Part shown: piece after piece, positions 11,452 through 22,692 of the stretch
Layout of the letters: each line of letters begins with the position of its first letter
How positions within the stretch are numbered: position 1 is the stretch's first letter
Source: Bedellia somnulentella
Taxonomy: Eukaryota; Arthropoda; Insecta; Lepidoptera; Bedelliidae
Reading direction: 5' to 3'
Length of the DNA stretch: 64,000 bases
Assembly: GCA_963576735.1 (NCBI GenBank)
Contig: OY755175.1
Coordinates: forward strand, 7,580,401 to 7,644,400
The notes under the pieces: model-generated
What the model saw: the letters and a program-made list of their open reading frames with translations, nothing else
Told to the model about the DNA's origin: nothing
Databases searched by the model: none
Translations under genes and position numbers: made by a program

Positions 11452-11701
11452 TGCTGTGTAGTGTCGGCTTAGAATAGCACTACCCCATTTCTTCCGGTGG
11501 GTGTACGTAAGAGACGACTAACGGTATTGGGGCTTTTAAGGGATTTTTGGGTGATGCGGTTGGAGACCCATCACCAACCACCTTTATTTCACCATCTTTT
11601 CCCCATGCAACTTCCAAAAGTGGCTGAGGAATTTCTAATTCCTTAGCTCTGGCTACTCCTTCTAGGGATTTATAGCCGTGAGTATATGTATGTATGTATG
11701 T
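11452..11701 (+). mobile_element. SINE-A copy with target-site duplication
   Basis: A full-length copy from 'ttgctgtgtagtgtcggc' to the tail (TATG)n. It is flanked by a perfect 11-bp direct repeat, ATATCCTTACT, at 11441-11451 and 11702-11712. This is a target-site duplication expected of target-primed reverse transcription. Confidence 0.9.
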
Positions 11702-12509
11702 ATATCCTTACTGATACCGTAATCCATATACAGGTACGCTCAGATAGTCTCACTCCTCCCTAACTACCTTAATTCTTACATACATTGCGGCTTTCATCTA
11801 CACACATTCCTTTAGATCACCCTTTATATTTCTTTCATATTAAATGAATGACTTATCATTGCTCCTTAATTTGGTCAATTTGTGTGAAATATGAGTTATT
11901 TTTAATACTGCACTCGACTAGCCAGAATGTTTCAATAAATAATTACTCACTTTTAGAGGGACAAAAGGGAAAAGAAGGTAGACACTTAAGGTGCCGTAAG
12001 CTTAATAGCTTTAGAAGTAAAGTAGCTTAGTAAAGAAACTTTAGAAAAAAACGAGAAGACTTTTAATTTTATCTATTCATATACTTACAACAATCCATAT
12101 ACAACTTAGACTTTTATGTTAGGTCCAACACATAGGAATCGTACAAAATTAATTATAATCATGTAAACTTCTCTCACAAATCTTATTTCATGAACCAAAT
12201 GAAATCTCAAGCAATATTCATATGAGACGTTTTCCTACAACATTTCGCTTGTGCCCATTAAAAGTATATTAAAATTTAATAGCGTACTGTCCATCAAAAT
12301 ACAGGCTTCTATCCAACGAGGATCGTTTGAGGCGAATTTCGTGTGAGGGCGGCTGATGGATCGGGCCCTTGAGTTGAGCCGCCCGCCCATCATGAGAACA
12401 AGGCGGGTGATAGATCGCCGAAACATTCATGAACCGTTCACCGTTTCGGTCTTTTATTACATTTCATTACTGTTTGCTTAAGTAATTTTAAAAGTCTTTA
12501 TTTAAGGTC

Positions 12510-12642
12510 GTTGTGTGTGATGGCTCAGAATAGAAATATCCCATTTTTTCCTCTCTCCCCTGCTCTACTTCCAAAAGTGGCTGAGGAATATCTAACTGTT
12601 AAGCACTAGTATACGTTGTGTATATTATGTATGCATGTATTT
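12510..12642 (+). mobile_element. SINE-A relic with internal deletion
   Basis: It keeps 'gatggctcagaatag' near the head and 'cttccaaaagtggctgagga', then a decayed tail. About 100 bases of the centre are missing. Confidence 0.55.
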
Positions 12643-12649
12643 TTATTTA

Positions 12650-14290
12650 AGTTTCAACGTTAGTATGTAGAATTTTAGGGTTTTTTTTTGTTATCACACA
12701 TCTCAATACGAATGCTAAACACAGAAGTATAATGGGAGGTCTTATCAATACAAGCGATCTTTCCAGACAAACTAAAGATGGTACGATCAGTAAAACGACA
12801 GCCATGGTGAAACGTGTAATTTATGTTTCTATGATATTTGTTGAAACTGTAGCAAATTTCAATCGATTAAGATAACGATACATATACGATATAAAGATGT
12901 AGATAATACATCAAACACTTCATAAAATTAATACGTTAATAAAAATAAGATATTTTCCGGAACCCCAATCAATAATATCTTCTTTTTATATAATGTAACA
13001 AAATCTCACGTGTGCGAAGCCAAGTAGCTTTTAGCCATTTTTCAATTCTGTTTTAATTAGAATACAAGTAAAACAACGTAGGCTCTGCTATGAATATTAA
13101 TTTCTCTTTTCTTTTCTTGGCTAGCTTATAAGTTGTCTTTGTGACTGGACGATGGATGTATCTTAATTGATAATTCATCAAGAACCAGGTCTTACTCTTC
13201 TTTCCTCAACACTTACTGTATTATGTAATTTACCCAAATTGTTTTTTTTGTGTAAACAGTAAAGGTTTACAATGCACATGTCATTACGTTATCCGGGTGA
13301 TGAACAAGTTTCTCTTACTTTCACAAGCTAAAACTTTTTACTTCTTTAACATCAAAGTCTCTTTCAGAATAGTTTGATCTGTTTTCTCTGTTCCATTAAC
13401 CTATGTATTACCGACACATTCCCAGGTGTAAATTAACAAACTTCATAGCATGTCGGTAAACTGCAAAAACCATTACGACAGAGACAAACTGCCACCGGGG
13501 ATGCTGCTAACTTTTCCTCATTTCCTTTCATACATTTATTATGCGATCCGAGTACATTGTCACATAAATAGGGCATACCTGCGGTGATCTCGGTCCTTGC
13601 GCTAAAATTATGGTATCCTTATTTAATATTTAACAAGGAATTTAAAGTGACTTCATCAATCGATTGTGAAAGAATATCTTCTTAGATATAAAACACTCGA
13701 GTCACGGTTTTTCTAACAAAATTCTGCCGGATCGGTTTGACACATTCTTAAAAATGTTAAGTATGTTATGCAATGAAATCAGTGGATTTAAGGTTTTTGA
13801 CGTTTTTTGTACTCTTAATAGTTAAGGCTGGTCTACCCAATTTATTCTATGTTATACTTCAACAAAATAAATTGAACAACCCTGTCTTCTAATAAAAGAT
13901 TGTAAAAAATTCTAGTCTTATCATACATGATCTCTATTTGTTTACATTTACTTTGGTTTTGCATTTTAATCAATTACCTTATTTGTGTCTGTAGCCCGGC
14001 TTTAGTGCCGATTTATAACTATTTTTTAAATTATTTTTTTAGTACACACCATAAATACATATTATCTAGAAACTGACGACCACCACTTTGTACAATTATG
14101 GCACGCCTTTCTCCTAGTATAAGATCCCGCTGCTAAATCTCTACGTTCATTACGTATTGAGTCAAATACACATTTTAACATAAGTTTATGAAAAGGAGAA
14201 TACACTGACAAGACGCAGCCAGGCAAAAGTGGCCGCAAGTAATTTTAATTTAATTAATGTTATTTATTACTCGAAGAAAAATTTCGTTCA
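12650..14290. other. AT-rich spacer, nothing recognised
   Basis: No gene-like frame, RNA gene or clear repeat could be supported. Confidence 0.5.
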
Positions 14291-14295
14291 CTTAT

Positions 14296-14400
14296 AAATA
14301 AAGAATAAATAAAGGAAAGAAAAGTTTCGACACAGGCGGGACAATTTTTCTTTCCTTTATTTATTCTTTATTTATTAGTAATGAGGAGGTTTTCATGAAC
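14296..14400 (-). mobile_element. SINE-C copy, internally rearranged
   Basis: The left part is the reverse complement of the SINE-C tail (14296-14323), followed by 'gtttcgacacaggcggga'. Where the tRNA-like head should follow, the tail appears again in the opposite orientation (14346-14373), giving a 28-bp perfect inverted repeat. The copy then ends in the family's 'gaggttttcatgaac' block. Confidence 0.65.
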
Positions 14401-14404
14401 AAAA

Positions 14405-15067
14405 AAAAGTTTTAAATTTCGTTCACTTGTTTTCGAAGTATAATTTCATCCCCATCATAGCAATGTATATAAAGAATATAAACATCCATAGGTGCCGTTG
14501 CAAATTCGGCCGCAACTACCTCGCAGCCAGGTGTAAGTAGGTTATATTTTGGTGTGTTTTATACGTTCATAAGTTACACGCATATTTCTTATATGAAATT
14601 AAAGCAAATTTTTTTCCTATTATGATAATACAAAGCTGCCTGTGAAAAAGCGGCCGCAAATTAGGGTTGCCATCTGTTAAAAACGCGAGATATTCAAATA
14701 TATTTCACAAACTATGCTATTGTTTCTGTTTATATTTTATGACTTATATAATATATTTTTTATATATTATACTTATATAATATTTTTTTTTTTTTGATAT
14801 ACATAAGTTTATTTGTTCCTTTAAAAATACAAATTATTTATTTTTCTTCAAATACACTTTTATACAATAACATAACATACTAGCATTATTTCTAACTTAT
14901 CACAGTGTAAATAATATTAACGGAAACTTATAAAAAAATAACATTCACATAATAATAAAAAAAAACATTATTATATTTAAAAATAACTAACTACTATTAA
15001 CCGTTAAATGGTAACTAAATATCTAAAACAATAAACTTTAATAAATAAGTTATCTACTAACAGACTC
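14405..15067. other. AT-rich, left side of the assembly gap
   Basis: No feature is identifiable. Because the missing part of the Penelope-like element lies rightwards in the gap, this stretch may or may not belong to that element. Confidence 0.35.
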
Positions 15068-15092
15068 ATGCGCAAAAGCACCCATGATGCCC

Positions 15093-15292
15093 NNNNNNNN
15101 NNNNNNNNNNNNNNNNNNNNNNNNNNNNNNNNNNNNNNNNNNNNNNNNNNNNNNNNNNNNNNNNNNNNNNNNNNNNNNNNNNNNNNNNNNNNNNNNNNNN
15201 NNNNNNNNNNNNNNNNNNNNNNNNNNNNNNNNNNNNNNNNNNNNNNNNNNNNNNNNNNNNNNNNNNNNNNNNNNNNNNNNNNNNNNNNNNNN
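15093..15292. other. Assembly gap of exactly 200 N
   Basis: The round length suggests a placeholder rather than a measured gap. It removes the N-terminal part and early RT motifs of the Penelope-like element, so frames that read across it are artefacts on the left side. Confidence 0.95.
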
Positions 15293-16273
15293 CGATTGGA
15301 GGGAGATTGCACTAAAATCCTTCCTGTCACTCCAAAGGTTTATAAGAGGTACGTAGATGATACTTTTGCAATCCTACCCAAAAACATAGTCTCTGCATTC
15401 TTAGACCATCTTAATTCCATTAACCCTAAGATCCAATTTACAATGGAATTAGAGACTAATAATAGTTTAGCCTTTCTAGATGTCCTCTTGATAAGGAATT
15501 CTGATAACTCAATTAGTCACACAGTTTATAGGAAACCCACCCACACTGATAGGTACCTCAATGGTGACTCACACCACCATCCATCTCAGTTAGCTACTGT
15601 TGGTAAAACTTTGTTTCAGAGAGCCAAACATCTTTGTGACGAACACCATCTTGCTGGAGAGCTCAGTCATGTGAAACAAGTTCTTCACAACAACAAGCTG
15701 AAATTGCCCCGCCAACGTCACCGCTCCTCCGATAAACCACCTACTGTTGAAAGACTCCCTGCAACTCTACCTTTTGTAAAGGGTGTAACAGACAAAATTA
15801 GTACTGTGTTACAGCGTGCTTCCATTAAGACCTACTTCAAGCCGCACCAAAAGATAAGTCAGTTTCTAAGACCTATCAAATGTCAGATCCCTTTACAAGA
15901 TGCAGGCGTTTACAAACTAGACTGTGAGTGTGGTCTTTCATACATCGGCCAAACAAAGCGTAGTGTAGCAACTCGCGTTAGAGAACATATTGCTGATATG
16001 AAGAATAGGCGTCCTGGAAGATCTGCTTTGTGTGAACACACCTTCGATAAGCCAAACCACCACATGCGTTTTGACAAACCTACAATTCTAGCAAAAGAGA
16101 ATCGATTGATACCTAGAATGATACATAATAATTATGAAATAAAGAAACATCCAAACTTCAATAGAGATGATGGTTGGCAATTACCACCTGCTTGGAACCC
16201 GATCATTAGCACAACCAAGCGAGGGAAGAACACTAGCAAGACTCCAGATAACATTAGCTCTTTTTGTACATAG
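15293..16273 (+). CDS. Penelope-like element: RT C-terminus plus GIY-YIG endonuclease (5' part lost in gap)
   Basis: The 327 sense codons to the right of the gap encode the second half of a Penelope-like polyprotein. RT motif C is visible as KRYVDDTFAI, followed by FTMELETNNSLAFLDVLL and VYRKPTHTDRYL, which are diagnostic of this group. The C-terminal endonuclease starts near 15904: GVYKLDCECGLSYIGQTKR (GIY-YIG signature), then RVREH with the conserved arginine and, further on, AKENRLIPRMIHNNYEIKK with candidate acidic residues. Penelope enzymes combine such an RT with GIY-YIG instead of APE. No stop or frameshift is seen in the visible part. Upstream RT motifs and the true start lie in the gap. 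Confidence 0.9.
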   Translation, partial: RLEGDCTKILPVTPKVYKRYVDDTFAILPKNIVSAFLDHLNSINPKIQFTMELETNNSLAFLDVLLIRNSDNSISHTVYRKPTHTDRYLNGDSHHHPSQLATVGKTLFQRAKHLCDEHHLAGELSHVKQVLHNNKLKLPRQRHRSSDKPPTVERLPATLPFVKGVTDKISTVLQRASIKTYFKPHQKISQFLRPIKCQIPLQDAGVYKLDCECGLSYIGQTKRSVATRVREHIADMKNRRPGRSALCEHTFDKPNHHMRFDKPTILAKENRLIPRMIHNNYEIKKHPNFNRDDGWQLPPAWNPIISTTKRGKNTSKTPDNISSFCT

Positions 16274-16440
16274 CAAATATTAAACGCAAATGTAACTTAA
16301 AATTTTGTGAAGGTAGTTAGTATTAATAATTTTATAGTACTGTATAATGACAAATAACACCTCAGTCTTCCCGTGACCATGATAACTGAAAAGTTTTCGA
16401 AACGTCGGGCTTTAAAAATAATGTAATAATACGCGATTAA
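15293..16440 (+). mobile_element. Penelope-like retroelement, 3' half
   Basis: It comprises the coding part plus about 160 bp of 3' sequence containing 'ctgaaaagttttcgaaacgt' (16386-16405), a motif often found near the ends of these elements. The right boundary is approximate. Confidence 0.75.
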
Positions 16441-16980
16441 AATATCCGAAAATCAAAAGTTGTTTCAATATAATATTATGGTATCACTATTCATAGTGCA
16501 CATTATAAAATATATTTTTTAAACAACAATTTTTTAAAAGTGCATAGCAAAATAGATCAATTAGTTTTTGGACCTAATATTATTCTCCCGAATAAAAAGT
16601 TACTTATTGGACGTCATTTATAAATGATTGTATACGTTTAAGTTAGTATCTTGCTATTCAAGCTTACTTAACAATTTAACGAAAACATTAGTTGAAAATT
16701 AGGACGGGAAATATCCTAAAGAAATACAAAAAATTCTAAAAAAACTTTAGAAAAAAACGGATGTAACTCCAATGATGCGTAGATATATAAATAATATATT
16801 ATATTATAATTGCATATATTTTCAATTGTGTTGAAGTTAGCAAATAAGTTAATAATATTTCTTGAGGCTTAACATTAGTATTCCAAATTATTTAATTCTT
16901 TATGTAAATAAATAAACACTAAATTAATTGAATAAATAAAAAGTCAATTCCGAAATATATTAAAAAATAACAATTTTGAA
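16441..16980. other. AT-rich spacer
   Basis: No gene or repeat could be supported. Confidence 0.5.
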
Positions 16981-16987
16981 ATAAACT

Positions 16988-17703
16988 TAGGGCCCTTGCG
17001 GACTAGTAGTTAACCGTGAGGCGGCTAGCCGCATGCGGCTAACCACTTTTGAGGTAAATATGCATTGCTTCGCCACGACTGGCTGCCATATTGCTTGTAT
17101 ACGTTATAAATTAATTGATTTGATGTAACTAAGTTAAATAAAGAATGCTTCGCTTTGCCAAATTAGAGCGAGGTAGCGAGTTTTGTTTACAATTGTTACC
17201 CATAGACTTACATGAGATATTTTTAAGGGTGATTATTCCTCAATAGTAACATTTTTCGTAAAAACTGGAACTCGATGCTTATGACCATCATGCGAAATAT
17301 AAAAGTCGGGGTAGTGGATCATCGCTCCAATAAATTATGAGCGAAGTTCTAAGGTCAATCAAAAGTTAAACGTTCATCAATTGCTAAAAGCGATCCTTAC
17401 GATATATCAGTTATCTTATTGTTATTGTCCTTATCTTTATATTATCCTTATCTCTATATATCATCTTATTATCCTATTGTAGTTACATACCGTTTAAAAT
17501 TATAACCCCATCTTTTTGCTTCCCAGTTGTCGGTTAAAAATAGGTGACCCTCAAAGAAATCAATTGCGTTACAAAATCCAACACGCTTTCAATTGAGCGA
17601 CGCTGCTTCATAGCGTAAACCACGCTATGATAATAATTCAGGCGGCTGGCCGCTCACACGAACCGCCAAGGCGTCCAACCGCTAGTGACTAAGACGCTGT
17701 AGA
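16988..17703. mobile_element. Possible non-autonomous DNA element with GC-rich inverted ends
   Basis: Two GC-rich patches stand out in AT-rich DNA. The left one contains the 12-bp palindrome GCGGCTAGCCGC (17021-17032) after 'gcggactagtagttaaccg'. The right one, reverse-complemented, reads 'gcgtcttagtcactagcggt'. The two ends are loosely similar in inverted orientation. I saw no clear target-site duplication, so this is tentative. Confidence 0.3.
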
Positions 17704-18760
17704 AGCATCGATTTTATGCCAAACTAGTGCTGTCAAAACTTTTTATCGAGTTTCGAAGCATTTCACAGCACTTGTATCGAACATTTCTCCCAACCAAGCA
17801 CTCCCAACGGAATAAAAACATCAAGGGTCGGATTTATGACAACTTGGGCTGAAGATCGAAACAACAACCCTTTATTTCCGGGATTCTTATAAGCCCTACC
17901 ACTTTGAGCTCCCGCCCCTGCCTCTTTATTTTTTATTTATGCACTCTTTGAAATCAAAATGTTTCAATAAATTTACAAAGATTTATAGGCAGAATCCTTG
18001 TAAGTATTCGCACATTTATATTTAAGTTAAACCAGCGTTTGCACTTTATAACATATGCTATTAAATCTGGTCTGGAATTTACAAAAACATCACATATCAA
18101 ATATCTCATTCTATGAAAAACGTATCATGTCGTTTTATTTCCACTGTTCCAATCCAGCTTGCTCTCTTTGATTTTCTGATGCTTACGAACTATGAAGACA
18201 AAAAGACCTCGTGCTGAAATATTATATTTTCCTCATCCCACAAGACACACCGTCAGCAATTTATTGTAATAATATAAAGCAAATGCTGACTTTTATTATG
18301 GTCGTCAGTAATGCATAGTTAGCTGGCAACCGATATAGGCGTCGCGGTGTAGGTAGATGAATGGGCGGCTCGCAGGGGTCGTCGCACTCTACTATCACCC
18401 GCCCTGCCCTGTAGTCGTCTTACATATTCTTTTCGGACATTGCAGCGCATTCCGCTTACTCAGAAATCAGGACAAACATTTCTCCGTCCTGCTAAATGTG
18501 CGCACATTGTTCGCATCCCGTTTTGCAGAGGCACGCGTGTAATGAACTTTTTTGTTGTGTATCCTTCAGGCTGCTCTATTTACGAACATGCATGTTTTTG
18601 TTGTGTATAATCTGTTTCCTGTCAGACAATTATGTTCAGTAAATGGAGCAAAAGACCACATTGAATAGAGCTTCCACCTAAATACTTTCAATTAATCTTT
18701 AACTTACTGCGTATTGTCTATATCACATGGTTAATATTAAAAAAGTTGAACGTATCTGTA
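17704..18760. other. Spacer, no supported gene
   Basis: A 61-codon frame at 18357-18542 shows no family features and is probably chance. Confidence 0.45.
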
Positions 18761-18780
18761 CATACACACACACACATATA

Positions 18781-18790
18781 ACACGCTTAC

Positions 18791-18840
<50 letters not shown>

Positions 18841-18850
18841 GTAAGCGTGT
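18781..18850. repeat. 70-bp perfect palindrome with (TA)n centre
   Basis: The left arm begins acacgcttacattat and the right arm ends ataatgtaagcgtgt, exact reverse complements, joined by pure TA alternation. The whole is one self-complementary hairpin or cruciform. Confidence 0.9.
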
Positions 18851-18950
18851 TCAGCAATATGTACTTTAATTTTACAGATTCATTATTTTAAAATCCATAT
18901 ATTACAACCTGAATTCAAAAGCCTCATAAATTGAATTGTTGTACAGCGTG

Positions 18951-19092
18951 TTGAAAAGATGGTGAAATGAAGGTTGTTGAAGATGGGTCTCCAACCGCAT
19001 CGCCCAAAAATCCCTTAAAATCCCAATACCGTTTGTCGCTTCTTACGTACACCTACCGCAAGAAATGGGGTAATGCTATTCTAAGCCTACAC
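18951..19092 (-). mobile_element. SINE-A copy lacking its 3' part
   Basis: It runs from 'ttgaaaagatggtgaaat' through 'gggtctccaaccgcatcg' to 'ctattctaagcc' at the 5' side. The conserved 3' block and the tail are absent. Confidence 0.75.
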
Positions 19093-19094
19093 AC

Positions 19095-20318
19095 ACACTA
19101 ATCATAAACGTGAAAATCAATATAAATAAAGATGAACATTTATTATGATCAAACACACAACCAATTCTTCTGTTTTTATAATAAGTATAGAATATAAAAA
19201 CATTAAAGGAAAGTCATTTCGCGCTTTTCCTTAATTTTTGTAAGCCTTTGCCTTAGCGAGGCAGCAACTTTAAAAAGTTCGAGGAAAAATCCACGGATCG
19301 GGTGAAGAGAAAGGTTTATAAAAATAAAAGATTATTGTTTGGTATGGTATATCATTAAAACGAAGTTAGCTCTACCTTATATAATCGTCTCTGGTTTTGA
19401 CACTATTTTTATCCCTCTTTCGACTTAAAAACAAGAAATGCAAAAGCATATTTCATAACCTCCAGTCGTAACGCAAAAAGAGACTCAACTAAAATGCATC
19501 TCTACGAAAAAGGAGATGACACACCAAAGAAAGCATAATGTATTTATCACGATGATTTCGAGTTGTTGGCGTCCAGCCCCGTGCCAGGGAAAGAACCTCA
19601 TTTGTTATGTATGTCTGAAGCTGAACACGCCTGCACGGAAATGTGTTTTGTCACTGTTTTACTGATTTGGCCCTGTTACATAGACAAATAGAGCTGTACG
19701 TGAGCTGTTAACACTTTAAATCGTACATGTCAAATAGGTTGACATATCTATCATTAGTTTACGACCGTGGTTATCTTATAAATATTATGCAAGGAAGTGA
19801 ATAATGATTGATTTAACGAAGATTTGATAATGAAGGCAATTATTTATTGTTACCCAAACAAAGGTCTAAAAACTGTTGAAATGCATTATCTGAATTTCCG
19901 ATAATTCCCCTACCGCTATACTACGGAGGCATTCAATCAGAATATGAGCTTATTCTTATTTATATTGATTTTAACTTTTGGTAGCATTTTTATCTGAGCG
20001 TGCAATTGGTTCAATGTTTTTTTTGCAAACCAACGCAAAAAAATAATATACGAAATATATAACAACTACCATTTGTTGCATCATTATTGTAGAAAGGAAC
20101 GTTTGAAATTAACTTTCTGCAAATTACTGAAAATTTATGTTTTATTTGACTTTCTACATTATTTGCAACGAAATACATGTTTTAACTTTAATCCAACTAC
20201 AGTACTATCATAAATCTTTTTCAGAACACAGATTTAGTGACTAAACAATTTATCATATTCAAAACTCCGTTCGCATTAGAATGAAGGAATATCTACTGAT
20301 ACATACTTACAGAACATA
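19095..20318. other. AT-rich spacer
   Basis: I see no gene, RNA gene or well-defined repeat. Confidence 0.5.
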
Positions 20319-20339
20319 ACATATACTCAAGGCTATAAA
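20319..20339 (-). mobile_element. SINE-A 3'-end stub
   Basis: 'catatactcaaggctataaa' is the family's 3' terminus on the minus strand. It abuts the Helitron's left end, so the Helitron may have inserted into an older SINE-A copy. Confidence 0.5.
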
Positions 20340-20458
20340 TCTATACTTATAATAAATCTGTAGAGAGGTCAATTCTGTACATGAAATATATTTTCAAAAT
20401 ACTTATCAGGTGATGATTAGGGATCGATACTGATGCCAAAAATGCAATCAGTAAAATT

Positions 20459-20508
<50 letters not shown>

Positions 20509-21325
20509 GGTTTGTATGTTCCTTATGGAAACAAAAACTACTCGACGGATTTTAACGAAACTTGGTACAATTATTCTTGATACTCCTGCGCAGGTTTTTG
20601 TATACTTTCCAGCAGAGAAGTAAAGGGGAATTTTGGGAAATTTGGGGAAAACGGGAGAAGTTACTCCATTTTTTAAGCTTCCGTCGCATGTGCAGCCTTA
20701 ATGGTTAAACTTACATAGAAATCATGTTTGGCGGAAATATTCTTCATAAAATTATCTAAAAAAAAATACTCAACAGTATATGTCTATCTTTTACTGTTGA
20801 CTCACAATAACACGTGTTATTCCTGATAGCTTAGCAGTTCGGAACATCCTGATTATATATGTTTACTCTTACGTTTGTAAACCTCTCACTTATCCCTAAT
20901 TTAAAAAAGGTAACATTATTACCTATTCAATAAAAAAAGAATCATAGAAATCGATAGACAAACACCGAAATTATACATAAAATAAGCCATCGCGCCCGTG
21001 ATCGAAACCAAATCTTTACTAATTTACATATAACATACTAGATGGCGCCAGTAGTTGCATCCTTCATAACGTAATGACTATTTTTTAGATTGTTATAAAC
21101 ACTTCATGGCGTTTTATTCCAAAATTTGCTATTAAACGGAAATACTTAACCTTTCATTAAAGCGCATTCAAAATCACCAAACTACACTGTTAAGGGAGTG
21201 CTATAAATTTAATAAATTGAAAACATTACGCTGAATTTCACAATGCTTGAGCAGTGACTGAAGAAAGAAACCTCAGATATTTAAAAAAACAACGCTACCC
21301 GTGCGAAGCTGGGACGATCCACTAG
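20340..21325 (+). mobile_element. Non-autonomous Helitron carrying a CTGT array
   Basis: It starts TCTATACTTATAAT after an A and ends CTAG before a T, which fits the Helitron rule A^TC...CTRR^T. The subterminal 'cccgtgcgaagctggg' block is common at insect Helitron 3' ends. Inside are a CTGT tetranucleotide array and the phrase 'ctactcgacggattttaacg', both frequent in lepidopteran members. There is no coding capacity. Confidence 0.75.
20460..20508. repeat. (CTGT)n array inside the Helitron
   Basis: About twelve uninterrupted CTGT/TGTC units. Confidence 0.9.
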
Positions 21326-21348
21326 TCCTTAATATAATAGCCTATAAT

Positions 21349-21580
21349 CCGTGTAGTGTCGGCTTAGAATAACACTACCCCATTTCTACCCGCCGATGAT
21401 CGTAAGAGGCGACTAAGGGTATAGGGGCTTATTTAGTGATTTTTGGACGATGTGGTTGGAGACCCGTCACTAAAAACATTTATTATTACCATCTTTTCGC
21501 TGAGGAATTTTTCATTCCATAGCTCTGGCTACCCCGTTAAGGGATTTATAGCCGTGAGTATATGTATGTATGTATGTATA
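21349..21580 (+). mobile_element. SINE-A copy, first of an inverted pair
   Basis: It runs from 'gtgtagtgtcggcttagaat' to 'gccgtgagtata' plus a (TATG)n tail. The tail directly meets a minus-strand copy. Confidence 0.85.
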
Positions 21581-21798
21581 AATCCCTAGAAAGGGTAGCT
21601 AGAGCTAAAGAAATGGAAATTCCTCACCCACTTTTGGAAGTTGCGTGGGGAAAAGATGGTAGAATAAAGGTTGTTGGTGATGGGTCTCCAACTGCATCGC
21701 GCAATAATCCCTTAAAAGCCCCAATACCGTTAGTCGCCTCTTACGTACACCCACTGGAAGAAAAGGGGTTGTGCGATTCTAAGCCGACAGTACACAGC
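21580..21798 (-). mobile_element. SINE-A copy, second of an inverted pair
   Basis: A minus copy from 'aaatccctagaaagggtagc' to 'gccgacagtacacagc'. It lacks the 'gccgtgag' end block and shares the tail of the preceding plus copy. Confidence 0.85.
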
Positions 21799-22153
21799 TC
21801 TTAACTATTAACTTGGTAGGTATAAACTAGTGGATTTTGTCAGGTGGCAGCAAGAATAATGATGATGTTGTTAACATTTCTGCTTGGAAGAGTAGCAATG
21901 TGATGTCAGTTGTATAGAACATTGTTCGAGTTTTTTTAGCTTTTGTTTATTAACTGTATACTTGCAGTACTCATAGAACACTCTGATCCTAAAAAAAAAA
22001 CTCAAATCTATCGCGACTATCGAAAATTGACAAAGTAAAAATTGCCTAGGCTAGGTAAATTGTGAAATACATCATCCACAAATTCATCTAAAAAGGTCCA
22101 TGTTGAAGAGTCTCGAGAAGATGGGGTATAATAAGCCAAGACTATACAGTTTA

Positions 22154-22365
22154 GAGTCCGGTGGGTGTACGTAAGAGGCGACTAACGGTATTGGGGATTT
22201 TAAGGGATTTTGGGCGATGCGGTTGGAGACCCATCACCAACAACCTTTATTTTGCCATCTTTTCCCCACTCAACTTTCCAAAAGTGGCTGATGAACTTCT
22301 AGTTCCTTAGCTCTGGCTACCCCTTCTAGGGATTTATAGCCGTGAGTATATGTATGTATGTATGT
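22154..22365 (+). mobile_element. 5'-truncated SINE-A with target-site duplication
   Basis: The first 35 bases or so of the family are missing. The copy is flanked by a perfect 13-bp repeat, ACTATACAGTTTA, at 22141-22153 and 22366-22378. Truncation plus duplication is the signature of incomplete target-primed reverse transcription. Confidence 0.9.
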
Positions 22366-22692
22366 ACTATACAGTTTATTTTAGTAGTTAGACCGCCAAT
22401 TGTACTTTAGCTTTACGAAACTGTGCTTTTGTGAATATTTCTCTTGTGATGTGGAATAGATACTATTTCTATTCAAATGAATGTTTGAACCAAAGTACGA
22501 CTACGCAAATACATGATAATGCGAGCATGAATTGAAATTTCTGTTGAATTTTGAAACTTTAGTAACTGGTTTAGTTATTGTTTAGTTAGTTGTGTTGTGA
22601 GTTTATAACTTAATTAGTGAATGTCTCGCATTGAATTTTGGTTTTCGACATTATTGAACATACAAAAGTCTGCTTATATTTCTGGCGTTTCT

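Noticed and set aside
15004..15356. Frames spanning the N gap on both strands
   Set aside because: The gap has no sequence. Only the part to the right in the Penelope frame has family motifs.
21562..21804. 80-codon frame across a SINE-A copy
   Set aside because: It is a chance frame in a non-coding SINE; other copies do not preserve it.
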